34,418 nucleotides of DNA from Cupriavidus sp. IDO (GTDB lineage Bacteria > Pseudomonadota > Gammaproteobacteria > Burkholderiales > Burkholderiaceae): NCBI RefSeq assembly GCF_000812465.1, contig NZ_JWMA01000020.1, positions 1 to 34,418 of the forward strand, in the 5' to 3' direction. The position numbers and the translations under genes are program-made. The notes beneath the pieces are model-generated. The model worked only from the letters and a program-made list of their open reading frames with translations, ran no database searches and was not told where the DNA came from. This document shows positions 16,874 through 23,291 of the stretch, piece by piece (position 1 is the first letter of the stretch; each line of letters opens with the position of its first letter).

Positions 16874-17227
16874 TTACTGCACCTGAAGCCTGGTAACAGT
16901 CAGGGCGCCGTTCAAATCCTCGGCAACAAAGTCAATCTTGTCGCCAACCTTCACTTGCGAAATCATTGCGGGGTCCTTGACCCTGAACACCATCGTCATC
17001 GCATCCATCCCGAGGTTTTCCAGCGGACCGTGCTTGATAGTGAGCTTCCCCGTGGAAGCATCGACCTTCTTGACCTCTCCGTGCGACATGCTCGCGGCGG
17101 TCGAGCTTGACTTGTGAGCAGAGCTCCCGCTCATGTCCATGTTGCTCATGTCGCCTGCTGCGGCAAATGCGGGTACAGAGCTCGCCAGTGCCAAGCCAAT
17201 AACCATCGATGCAAATCCCTTCTTCAT
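16874..17227 (-). CDS. CusF-like periplasmic copper-binding protein
   Basis: 117-aa protein: signal peptide (1 to about 23), a Met/His/Ser-rich linker (24-50), then an OB-fold CusF/CopB-type domain. The Cu(I) site is visible in IKHGPLENLGMDAMTMVF: His66, Met77 and Met79 correspond to CusF H36, M47 and M49, while the cation-pi Trp44 of E. coli CusF is replaced by Met74. CusF proteins shuttle Cu(I)/Ag(I) in the periplasm to efflux partners. The ATG at 17227 has GGAG about nine bases upstream; the open frame continues further but without a signal peptide. It lies between the multicopper oxidase and copC on the same strand. Confidence 0.87.
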   Translation of the reverse strand: MKKGFASMVIGLALASSVPAFAAAGDMSNMDMSGSSAHKSSSTAASMSHGEVKKVDASTGKLTIKHGPLENLGMDAMTMVFRVKDPAMISQVKVGDKIDFVAEDLNGALTVTRLQVQ

Positions 17228-17262
17228 CACTGTTACTCCAATAGTTGAAACGATAGACGCGA

Positions 17263-17279
17263 GCCGGATGTGCTCCGGC
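17263..17279 (-). terminator. Intercistronic hairpin after the multicopper oxidase gene
   Basis: A perfect 6-base stem (GCCGGA / TCCGGC) with a 5-base loop, ten bases after the oxidase stop codon and upstream of the CusF-like gene. With no T tract it is more likely an mRNA-processing or stability element. Confidence 0.35.
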
Positions 17280-17288
17280 CCAAGGAAA

Positions 17289-18587
17289 TCAGTTCCCGGG
17301 CAGTTCGCCGGTGTATTCGTAGGAGACGGTTCCCTTCCGATGCTTGTATGGACCTGGGTCCTTGTAGTCATTACGAGCAAGGCCGTCACGAATCTTCACA
17401 ACGGTGAACATGCCACCCATCTCAATGGGCCCGAACTGGCCTTGGCCGCTCATCATCGGCAGGGTGTTATCGGGCAGAGGCATTTCCATTCCGCCCATAT
17501 CGGCCATCCCCGCCTCGCCCATGGCCATGTACTCCGGGACTAGCTTGTTCATCTTCTTCGCGAGGTCCTTCTGTTTGACGCCAATCATGGTGGGCACCTG
17601 GTGGCCCATCGCATTCATGGTGTGATGCGACTTATGGCAGTGGAAGGCCCAATCCCCCGGATTGTTTGCAATGAACTCGAAGGCGCGCATCTGGCCCACT
17701 GCCACGTCTACCGTGACTTCCGGCCACCGGGCGGACTTTGGCACCCACCCGCCGTCGGTACACGTCACCTCAAAATCGTGCCCGTGTATGTGAATCGGGT
17801 GGTTGGTCATCGTGAGGTTCCCCATACGGATACGGACGCGGTCACCGAGGCGAACTGGCAGCGGGTCGATACCTGGGAACACACGGCTATTCCACGTCCA
17901 CATATTGAAGTCCGTCATCTCAGACACGCGCGGCGTATATGAGCCCGGGTCAATGTCATACGCGGACATCAAGAACACGAAGTCGCGGTCGACTCGCATA
18001 TAGGACTGGTCTTTCGGATGTACGACGATGAACCCCATCATGCCCATCGCCATCTGCACCATTTCGTCCGAGTGGGGGTGGTACATGAACGTACCGGATT
18101 TACCCATCACGAACTCATAGACGAAGGTCTTTCCAGGCTTGATATGCGGCTGTGACAACCCTCCCACGCCGTCCATGCCTGCAGGCAGGATGACACCGTG
18201 CCAGTGAACCGTGGTGTGCTCGGGAAGCTTGTTGGTCACGAAGATACGGACCTTGTCCCCTTCCACGCACTCGATGGTGGGGCCAGGACTCTGCCCGTTA
18301 TAGCCCCACAGATGCGCCTTCATGCCGGGAGCGAATTCGCGCTCCACCGGCTCCGCAATCAGGTGGAACTCCTTCCAGCCGTTGCGCATGCGCCATGGCA
18401 AGGTCCAGCCGTTCAGGGTAACGACCGGGTTGTATGGACGCCCTGAGGCCGGCGCGAGGGGTGGTTGCGTGGAAGCTCCGGTTTGCAGAGGCGCTTCGGG
18501 CAGCGATGCCGCACTGGCTTTGGAGACCACGGCGGCGCCGAGCATGACGGCGCCAGAGCCTTGCAGGAATTGTCGACGGGAAACCAT
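17289..18587 (-). CDS. Multicopper oxidase with Tat signal
   Basis: 432-aa multicopper oxidase, probably oxidising Cu(I) to the less toxic Cu(II) in the periplasm. A Tat signal (SRRQFLQGSGAVMLGAAVV) opens the protein. All four copper-ligand clusters are visible: HWHG, MYHPHSDEM, HPIHIHGH and HCHKSHHTMNAMGH, the last carrying the type 1 and trinuclear ligands. The C-terminal part (about 355-405) is Met-rich (YMAMGEAGMADMGGMEMPLP), as in copper-resistance oxidases. AAGGAAAG precedes the ATG. It lies two bases after the TolC-family gene, so the two are co-transcribed. The dedicated partner of this oxidase appears to be the TolC-like lipoprotein, not an RND pump. Confidence 0.93.
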   Translation of the reverse strand: MVSRRQFLQGSGAVMLGAAVVSKASAASLPEAPLQTGASTQPPLAPASGRPYNPVVTLNGWTLPWRMRNGWKEFHLIAEPVEREFAPGMKAHLWGYNGQSPGPTIECVEGDKVRIFVTNKLPEHTTVHWHGVILPAGMDGVGGLSQPHIKPGKTFVYEFVMGKSGTFMYHPHSDEMVQMAMGMMGFIVVHPKDQSYMRVDRDFVFLMSAYDIDPGSYTPRVSEMTDFNMWTWNSRVFPGIDPLPVRLGDRVRIRMGNLTMTNHPIHIHGHDFEVTCTDGGWVPKSARWPEVTVDVAVGQMRAFEFIANNPGDWAFHCHKSHHTMNAMGHQVPTMIGVKQKDLAKKMNKLVPEYMAMGEAGMADMGGMEMPLPDNTLPMMSGQGQFGPIEMGGMFTVVKIRDGLARNDYKDPGPYKHRKGTVSYEYTGELPGN

Positions 18588-18589
18588 GA

Positions 18590-20035
18590 TTACTTTCCTT
18601 TTCCGTTCGGCACGGTCATCTGTTTGTCCGGTAGCGCGGCAGCCGCATCGGCTTGCGCGGGGAGCGCGCCGCCAAGTGAAAGCTGAAGGTCCGTCTCAGC
18701 CACCCAATAGTCGCGAAGACTCTCGATGTAGGTATTGACCCCATCCACCTGCGCACGCGTTTCGACCAGAAGCTCAAACACGCTAGCCAACATCCCGTTG
18801 TAGCGCAGCATCATTTCGTCAACGATGACCTTGCGCACCGGCACGACTTCATCGCGGTAGTGCCTGGCGATGTCATAACTGGTCTGGTAGCTCGCATATG
18901 ACTCGCGAACTTCCGAGCGCGCATTGATTGCGGTCTGGGCAAGTTGGTTCACAGCGAGCATGTAGACTGCTTCGGCACGGGCTACACGGGCGGTTCCCCA
19001 GTCAAACAGCGGAATCTGTACGCTGATTTCATAACCTATTTCGGCTGGCGAATTCGTCGCACTATTGCGCAGGTAACCCACGTCCAGGACGTTGATAAAG
19101 CGTGTGGCCTTCGTCAGTCCGAGCGACGAAGCGACGCTCTGGGTCTGCAGCTTGCCGGCTTGAATATCGAGGCGGTTCTGCATCGCGTAGCCTTCAAGTT
19201 CACCAAGTTCTGGCCGTTCCTTTGGCAGGTCCGGCAATCGGTCTGGCAGCGTGAGATTCGCGCCGGTGCCCCACAATCCAATGGCACGAATGAGCTTTTC
19301 CCGGTCGGAGATGGCTTGACGCCTGGCCCGCGCAAGCGCCCCGGCGGTATCGGCGTAGAAGGCCTGTTCGCGCGCCAGGTCCAGCTTGTTGAAGTTGCCG
19401 GCAGCCGCTAAGCGCTTGGCAAATTCCGCCCCGGCTTCAGCGCTTTCCTTCACTTGCTCGGCATACAGCGCAAACTGCTGTGCCGCGACGGCGTTGATAT
19501 ACGCTTTGCGCGCTTCGGCTGCGACTTTCACGGTCTCATTGGCAACCAATAGCTTCGTCTGCTCGTAGCGCTTGCCTTCAATCTGGGAAATGAAGGGCAA
19601 AGTCAGAACGTTAAAAAAGGCGAGAGTAAAGGTCCGCTCAATCGACAGGTCGCTTCCTGCATGCTTGCGGCTGAAAGTAAAACCAGGATTAGGCAAGCGG
19701 CTAGCCTGCACATAATCGGCTTCGGAAATACCAAGCTCAGCATAAGTCGACTGCAGGCCACGGTTGTTGAGCAACGCCAGCTGCACTGCGCTGTCCATCG
19801 TCAAGGGCTGCGCGAGGAGCTCCTGCGAACGCTTGTAGACGCTGTCCTGGTCCTGCTCCGACTTGACCCAAGCGACGTCTTTACCGAGGCGGTCCTTCGC
19901 GACGGAGGAGACGGCATCGAAGCCGCCATCCTTCGAGAACGAGGCACAACCACCCAGGAGCACAGCGACGGCCAATGCCATGGCGCCATTCCTCAGGGCT
20001 TGAATTCCTCTAACTGGCATTCGGAGTCCCCGCAT
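18590..20035 (-). CDS. TolC/CusC-family outer-membrane lipoprotein
   Basis: About 481-aa outer-membrane factor. A lipoprotein signal with lipobox LLGGC lies near residue 30, followed by two TolC-type repeats with long alpha-helical stretches (ALLNNRGLQSTYAELGISEADYVQASRLPNPGF is the usual first-repeat signature; LFDWGTARVARAEAVY and FELLVETRAQVDGVNTYIESLRDYWVAETDLQLSLGG belong to the second). It forms a trimeric export duct. No RND pump (CusA) or membrane-fusion protein (CusB) is present in the window, so its inner-membrane partner is unknown. The start is taken at ATG 20035, which overlaps the upstream TGA (TGATG); GTG at 20038 is possible. Confidence 0.9.
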   Translation of the reverse strand: MRGLRMPVRGIQALRNGAMALAVAVLLGGCASFSKDGGFDAVSSVAKDRLGKDVAWVKSEQDQDSVYKRSQELLAQPLTMDSAVQLALLNNRGLQSTYAELGISEADYVQASRLPNPGFTFSRKHAGSDLSIERTFTLAFFNVLTLPFISQIEGKRYEQTKLLVANETVKVAAEARKAYINAVAAQQFALYAEQVKESAEAGAEFAKRLAAAGNFNKLDLAREQAFYADTAGALARARRQAISDREKLIRAIGLWGTGANLTLPDRLPDLPKERPELGELEGYAMQNRLDIQAGKLQTQSVASSLGLTKATRFINVLDVGYLRNSATNSPAEIGYEISVQIPLFDWGTARVARAEAVYMLAVNQLAQTAINARSEVRESYASYQTSYDIARHYRDEVVPVRKVIVDEMMLRYNGMLASVFELLVETRAQVDGVNTYIESLRDYWVAETDLQLSLGGALPAQADAAAALPDKQMTVPNGKGK

Positions 20036-20445
20036 CACATCTTGTGGTTGGTGTGGTCGGCATTTCCGCTCGGCGCCGGACTCGGCTTACCTTCAGGAAG
20101 CGATTTATCCACTGGACTCATCGGCATCGCGTGCCCAGGCGTCGGAGCGGCAGGCGACGATGCCCCGGGCATCTTCATCGTGCCCATGTCATGCTTCATA
20201 CCGCCTGCCGCGCCGTGAGCCATTCCAGCCATGCCGTCGGCGGAAACGGCCGCATTGGTGTCCTTCCAGGGCGCCACCTTCGGGTCTTTGTATGGGATGT
20301 ATTCCTCAAAGGTGCGAGGCACTGTGAGGGTGGTGGTTGGAGCGTTCGGGTCAAGCGGGTCCGGTCGAGGCGTCGACGCCTGCGCAAATACGGAAGCCCA
20401 GACAACCGCCAGGCTGGCGCCTGCCAGCATGCGTGTCATAGACAT
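20035..20445 (-). CDS. Met/His-rich periplasmic protein of the copper operon
   Basis: 136-aa exported protein: signal peptide (1 to about 23, ending VFAQA), a PRTFEEYIPYKDPKVAPWKDTNAAV segment, then a Met/His/Gly-rich tail (GMAGMAHGAAGGMKHDMGTMKMPG, HAMPM, DHTNHKM) that looks suited to binding Cu(I)/Cu(II). No named family is recognised, but such proteins commonly precede a TolC-like protein and an oxidase in Burkholderiales copper loci. AAGG lies six bases before the ATG. It is the first gene of the copper run (20445 to 15490), and a GCCAC-N4-GTGGC inverted repeat lies 40-53 bases upstream. A periplasmic copper scavenger is inferred. Confidence 0.8.
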   Translation of the reverse strand: MSMTRMLAGASLAVVWASVFAQASTPRPDPLDPNAPTTTLTVPRTFEEYIPYKDPKVAPWKDTNAAVSADGMAGMAHGAAGGMKHDMGTMKMPGASSPAAPTPGHAMPMSPVDKSLPEGKPSPAPSGNADHTNHKM

Positions 20446-20484
20446 GTCAAACCTTACGAATGGAAAGCTTGGAGTGTCGCGTTA

Positions 20485-20498
20485 GCCACTATTGTGGC
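20485..20498. promoter_or_regulatory. Inverted repeat GCCAC-N4-GTGGC upstream of the copper operon
   Basis: GCCAC-TATT-GTGGC has perfect 5-base arms, in a wider GTT(A)GCCAC...GTGGCAAC symmetry. A near-identical sequence (GCCAC-TTTT-GTGGG) occurs at 21046-21059, upstream of the DUF2946-like gene. Recurrence before two genes of the same strand suggests a shared operator; the regulator is unknown. Confidence 0.45.
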
Positions 20499-20510
20499 AA
20501 CGCCCGGTGC

Positions 20511-20533
20511 GTGCGCCCAAAAAATGGACGCAC
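20511..20533. other. Imperfect hairpin between DUF2946-like gene and copper operon
   Basis: GTGCGCCC / GGACGCAC (one mismatch) with a 7-base AT loop lies nine bases past the stop of the DUF2946-like gene. It could end that transcript, but the T run is in the loop rather than after the stem. Confidence 0.3.
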
Positions 20534-20541
20534 CTAGGGCA

Positions 20542-20961
20542 TCAAACGACCGAGGCAGGCGGACGCTGGAGCGCGTCCGAGATATGACTGGCGAATGCTT
20601 CCGTCAGGCCAGAAGGAGCCTGAGCTGGCGCATTGTCGAGGTGAACAAAAAGCGGGGTAGCGTAGGGGACGACCGAGCAAAGCGAACAAGCGGCGCAGCC
20701 TGGGCACGCATGACCTGCATGCTTGCCCGATTTACCAAGCTGCTTCGCGTCGGCGGCACTCACATGCTCCAAGCAATGGTCGTCGTCGCCATCTGACGAT
20801 ACTGTAACGACGCCCTCTTGGCCGGTATCAAACTTGGCCTGTACACCTGTGCTGTAAGACAGCGCCGCGCCCTTCATCATCAACGTGGCCGCAGTCACCC
20901 CTTGCAGCGGCACGGCAGCAATCAGAAGCAACAGCAGGAGTCGGGCGAAGAGTCGAAGCAT
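20542..20961 (-). CDS. Exported Cys/His-rich protein, DUF2946-like
   Basis: 139-aa protein with a strongly hydrophobic signal peptide (MLRLFARLLLLLLIAAVPLQGVTAA) and a His/Cys cluster GKHAGHACPGCAACSLCSVVPYA (about residues 80-105), then FASHISDALQRPP at the end. The CxxC-xx-C-xx-C cluster and terminal motif resemble DUF2946-type proteins, which are often found beside copper genes; this match is from memory. The cysteines and histidines suggest metal binding. The ATG at 20961 is preferred; TTG at 20973 has a slightly better Shine-Dalgarno sequence. It is separately promoted from the copper operon, with a GCCAC-N4-GTGG repeat and a TATATT -10-like element upstream. Confidence 0.7.
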   Translation of the reverse strand: MLRLFARLLLLLLIAAVPLQGVTAATLMMKGAALSYSTGVQAKFDTGQEGVVTVSSDGDDDHCLEHVSAADAKQLGKSGKHAGHACPGCAACSLCSVVPYATPLFVHLDNAPAQAPSGLTEAFASHISDALQRPPASVV

Positions 20962-21045
20962 CGGGGGGCGCAAGCAGCCTTGTGGCTGTGGACTCGTAGT
21001 TTAGCGAACGTGCGCCGGCATTCCAATAGGAATCGTTCGCAACAC

Positions 21046-21059
21046 GCCACTTTTGTGGG
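21046..21059. promoter_or_regulatory. Second copy of the GCCAC-N4-GTGG repeat
   Basis: GCCAC-TTTT-GTGGG matches the repeat at 20485-20498 in 12 of 14 positions. On the minus strand it lies just past a TATATT -10-like element (21065-21070), that is, over the predicted start of the DUF2946-like transcript, a typical repressor position. Confidence 0.4.
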
Positions 21060-21078
21060 ACAGTCAATATAAAACTTG

Positions 21079-21099
21079 ACCCTCCCACTGTGGGAGGGT
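21079..21099 (-). terminator. Perfect 10-base palindrome downstream of the Met-rich gene
   Basis: ACCCTCCCAC-T-GTGGGAGGGT: perfect 10-base arms around one base. It lies 27-48 bases past the stop of the Met-rich protein gene, and on the minus strand it is followed by CAAGTTTTAT, consistent with a terminator. On the plus strand it reads CTTGACCCTCCC..., resembling a MerR-type operator, but no -10 follows. Confidence 0.55.
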
Positions 21100-21136
21100 G
21101 TGGGCCTCTGCTGCGAACCGGCTTGCTACTTACTCA

Positions 21137-21631
21137 TCATGCCGCCGCCCATCGGCTGGCCCATCCCAGCCCCATTCCACCGCCCATCCCCTGGTAGTCC
21201 ATCATCGACTGCATCATTTCCTGCATCAGGGCCACATGCTGCTCCGTCATCTCATTGCACATGCCCGCTTGAGCGGTCGTCACCTTGCTCGTACCCTTTC
21301 GTGAGCGCGTTCCAGCGGGCCTGGGCATTCCGCTGGTCCTGTGCACGGTAGCCATAGCTTCCCGCATGACCTTTGCCCGTTCGGCCATGAGCGCTTGCCG
21401 CTCTTCCGGAGTATTAGCCCGCGACAAGCGTTCCCGGATTGCGCGCAGATGGGCAATCTGGGCGTCAAGGTCAGGGTTTCCTTGAGGTGCCGCAGCCGGC
21501 GACTCAGGACGCTCCGGGTCATGGTGTTTCTCGTGGGCGGCGTCTTTGGCAGGCGATGCTGAGAAAACCAATGGAGTCCAGACCACGGCGGCGAGCGTAA
21601 CAAGGAGAGAAGCGCACCGATTCTTCGCCAT
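21137..21631 (-). CDS. Exported Met-rich protein, probably frameshifted at its C-terminus
   Basis: 164-aa protein: signal peptide (1 to about 24), a His/Pro-rich linker (HEKHHDPERPESPAAAPQGN), a helical coiled-coil-like segment (LDAQIAHLRAIRERLSRANTPEERQALMAERAKVMREAMATV) and a Met-rich end (MCNEMTEQHVALMQEMMQSMMDYQGMGGGMG). No family name is recognised; a periplasmic copper/silver-binding role is inferred. After MGLG the frame reads WASRWAAA-stop, whereas the neighbouring frame continues MGQPMGGGMMSK to a TAG at 21126. This fits the Met/Gly pattern much better, suggesting a one-base insertion near 21164-21168. A perfect FNR-type box lies about 80 bases upstream of the ATG. Confidence 0.75.
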   Translation of the reverse strand: MAKNRCASLLVTLAAVVWTPLVFSASPAKDAAHEKHHDPERPESPAAAPQGNPDLDAQIAHLRAIRERLSRANTPEERQALMAERAKVMREAMATVHRTSGMPRPAGTRSRKGTSKVTTAQAGMCNEMTEQHVALMQEMMQSMMDYQGMGGGMGLGWASRWAAA

Positions 21632-21706
21632 GATGATATTCCTTTGCTGGTTAGGATTAGGCTGATTCGCCGTTTAACAAAGGTACGATATTGCTCTCGA
21701 GAGGAG

Positions 21707-21720
21707 TTGATTTGCATCAA
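21707..21720. promoter_or_regulatory. Perfect FNR/Anr-type box upstream of the Met-rich gene
   Basis: TTGAT-TTGC-ATCAA is a perfect consensus match, with 6-base arms in GTTGAT...ATCAAC. It is centred 83 bases upstream of the Met-rich gene start on the minus strand and lies downstream of the cytochrome gene. A second palindrome, CTCTCGAGAG, follows at 21694-21703. Confidence 0.65.
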
Positions 21721-21800
21721 CGAGCCGATGTGACCACGCGCCGTGGCAGGGCTGGGCAGCGCGAGCTCAACTGACAATGGCGATTCGCCAACTACAAGAC

Positions 21801-22292
21801 CTAACGGTTCTGGTACTCCCTTGTTACCTCTTGCTGGGCCGCTTGCAACTCAGCAGGCCACGTGCTCTTGATATAGGCAAGCACGGAGGCAATTTCCGCG
21901 TCCGACAGGACAGATTTGAAGGCTGGCATGTCGCTCTCGTAGCCAGCTGGCGCCGACACGCCGGGAACGAGGCCATCCTTGGTAATGGAAAACAACACTT
22001 GGTCCGGATGGTGCCACGCGTGGCCGGTGGCGTCCTGCGGTGGCGCCGGCAATCGTCCATTTGGTCGGCGATTGCGCCAGTCCGGCTGGCCCTCGAGATG
22101 CGCACCATGACAGGCGGCACAGTGGCTCGCGTAGATTGCTTTCCCTCTGCTGACAAGCGCTCTGTCCTCGGCGTCTAGCTTTGGGAAGCCCTCTCCGCCG
22201 CCCCTCCAGTTCAGTGTGGAAATCAATGCTGCAATGACGCCCACCGTGGCCAACACGGTACTGGTCCATCTCAGAATCTGCCAAACTCTCAT
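21801..22292 (-). CDS. Membrane-anchored class I c-type cytochrome
   Basis: 163-aa protein: an N-terminal membrane anchor or uncleaved signal (about 10-27) and one cytochrome c domain. Haem is attached at C58-A-A-C61-H62, and Met122 in DMPAF is the likely sixth ligand. The segment HHPDQVLFSITKDGL is typical of small cytochrome c / CccA-like or cytochrome oxidase cbb3-associated domains. It is periplasmic and anchored, and transfers electrons; partner unknown. No strong ribosome-binding site precedes the ATG. It lies 148 bases downstream of a small two-helix membrane protein on the same strand and upstream of the FNR box, so it is not itself the obvious target of that box. Confidence 0.9.
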   Translation of the reverse strand: MRVWQILRWTSTVLATVGVIAALISTLNWRGGGEGFPKLDAEDRALVSRGKAIYASHCAACHGAHLEGQPDWRNRRPNGRLPAPPQDATGHAWHHPDQVLFSITKDGLVPGVSAPAGYESDMPAFKSVLSDAEIASVLAYIKSTWPAELQAAQQEVTREYQNR

Positions 22293-22440
22293 AGCCAGCT
22301 GTTCCGTACTCTTGCCAGGGGCTCAACCATGCCCAGCTTTAGCTGTCGTGACTGAGGAAAATGATGGCCATCAACATCCCGTAGTTCTGGCAGATGGTCG
22401 TAACCCCTGCGAGGCACGACGCGGTCGCGGCAACAATGCG

Positions 22441-22737
22441 TCATGGCTTGAATACCATCACGTAGAGGAAGGCGACAACGACGAGCCCGAACGCGACGCC
22501 CGTGACCCGACTTGCGATGGCGGTTCGCCGATACTGCGTGGATGCGCACCCGTCGGTAGCGTGCAGTCGCCGTTGCCTTCGCAGGGTTGCGAGTGACCAT
22601 CCAAGACTGGCTGCTCCAACTGCCCAAAGGCCCAACGCAACTTGTATCCACTTGGCAGTGAACGGCCACGCCAAGTGAACCTGTGATGGGCAATGAGGCT
22701 TGCACGCACATAATATGCTGTTGAATGTACCTCGCAT
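22441..22737 (-). CDS. Small two-helix membrane protein, unknown
   Basis: About 98 aa if started at ATG 22737. It contains two transmembrane segments (WIQVALGLWAVGAASLGWSLATL and VTGVAFGLVVVAFLYVMVFKP) joined by a basic Cys-containing loop. No family is recognised. The open frame extends upstream to 22863 through the GGGGGAATT repeats, which makes the longer start unlikely. The ribosome-binding site is poor for every candidate start, and a TTG nearer the first helix is possible. Its neighbour is a c-type cytochrome, so a membrane partner of that protein is conceivable but unproven. Confidence 0.45.
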   Translation of the reverse strand: MRGTFNSILCACKPHCPSQVHLAWPFTAKWIQVALGLWAVGAASLGWSLATLRRQRRLHATDGCASTQYRRTAIASRVTGVAFGLVVVAFLYVMVFKP

Positions 22738-22750
22738 GCAAATAGCACCC

Positions 22751-22806
22751 AATTCCCCCGCCTTTCCCCCCGAATTCCCCCAGGCTCCTACCTCGATAAT
22801 TCCCAC
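22751..22806. repeat. Three direct AATTCCC(C/A)C repeats
   Basis: AATTCCCCC at 22751-22759 and 22773-22781 and AATTCCCAC at 22798-22806, spaced 22 and 25 bases apart, with a TTTCCCCCC variant at 22763-22771 between the first two. They precede the small membrane-protein gene on the minus strand. Two-helical-turn spacing suggests a cooperative regulator binding site; alternatively they are a short tandem-duplication product. Confidence 0.5.
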
Positions 22807-23036
22807 TGACGAACAGCGGCCCTCCATTTCCATTTCCTGTGTTGCTATTTCACAAAACAGCACGCAGCGACGTCGGGTTATGGCCTAGAGTTAAAGTGCT
22901 TTCTCAAGAATTGGCGCGATGCGGGAAGTGTGCCATGAAGCGCTTCACGTTCGGATGATTACCCTCGTAGGCGATTCTGACAATTGTTGGCCCTGTCCTG
23001 TTCAGCATGCAGGAACCGGGGGCGATGGAGTGGGAA

Positions 23037-23291
23037 ATGAAACGCACGAATGAGCAGCAGTCCTTACGTTGCCAAGTCGAAAAATGGCTCTCGCCTGGTC
23101 CAACTGTGCTGGTTCGCGTAATTGAATTCAGTCGTACCCAACTGGGCCGGAGACGCTATGTATGCGTCGAGACCGTGCAACCGGCTGGCTTGCGTGCGTT
23201 GTTTTTCTTTAGGCACGATGACGGCTGCTGGCGCGTGTTTCCGCCGGCTGTCGACAAGCCGACGATGACCCCTGCGCGGCATGCCGCGTGA
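23037..23291 (+). CDS. Small conserved-type hypothetical protein
   Basis: 84-aa protein beginning MKRTNEQQSLRCQVEKWL. It contains TVLVRVIEFSRTQLGRRRYVCVETVQPAGLRALFFFRHDDGCWRVFPP, a compact alpha-beta sequence with no signal peptide. From memory, similar short proteins (RRYVCVE...FFFRHDDG.WRVFPP) occur in Burkholderiaceae without an assigned function. The ATG at 23037 has GGAG six bases upstream and is preferred over an upstream ATG at 23007. It stands alone between the cytochrome region and gene-poor DNA. Confidence 0.65.
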   Translation: MKRTNEQQSLRCQVEKWLSPGPTVLVRVIEFSRTQLGRRRYVCVETVQPAGLRALFFFRHDDGCWRVFPPAVDKPTMTPARHAA

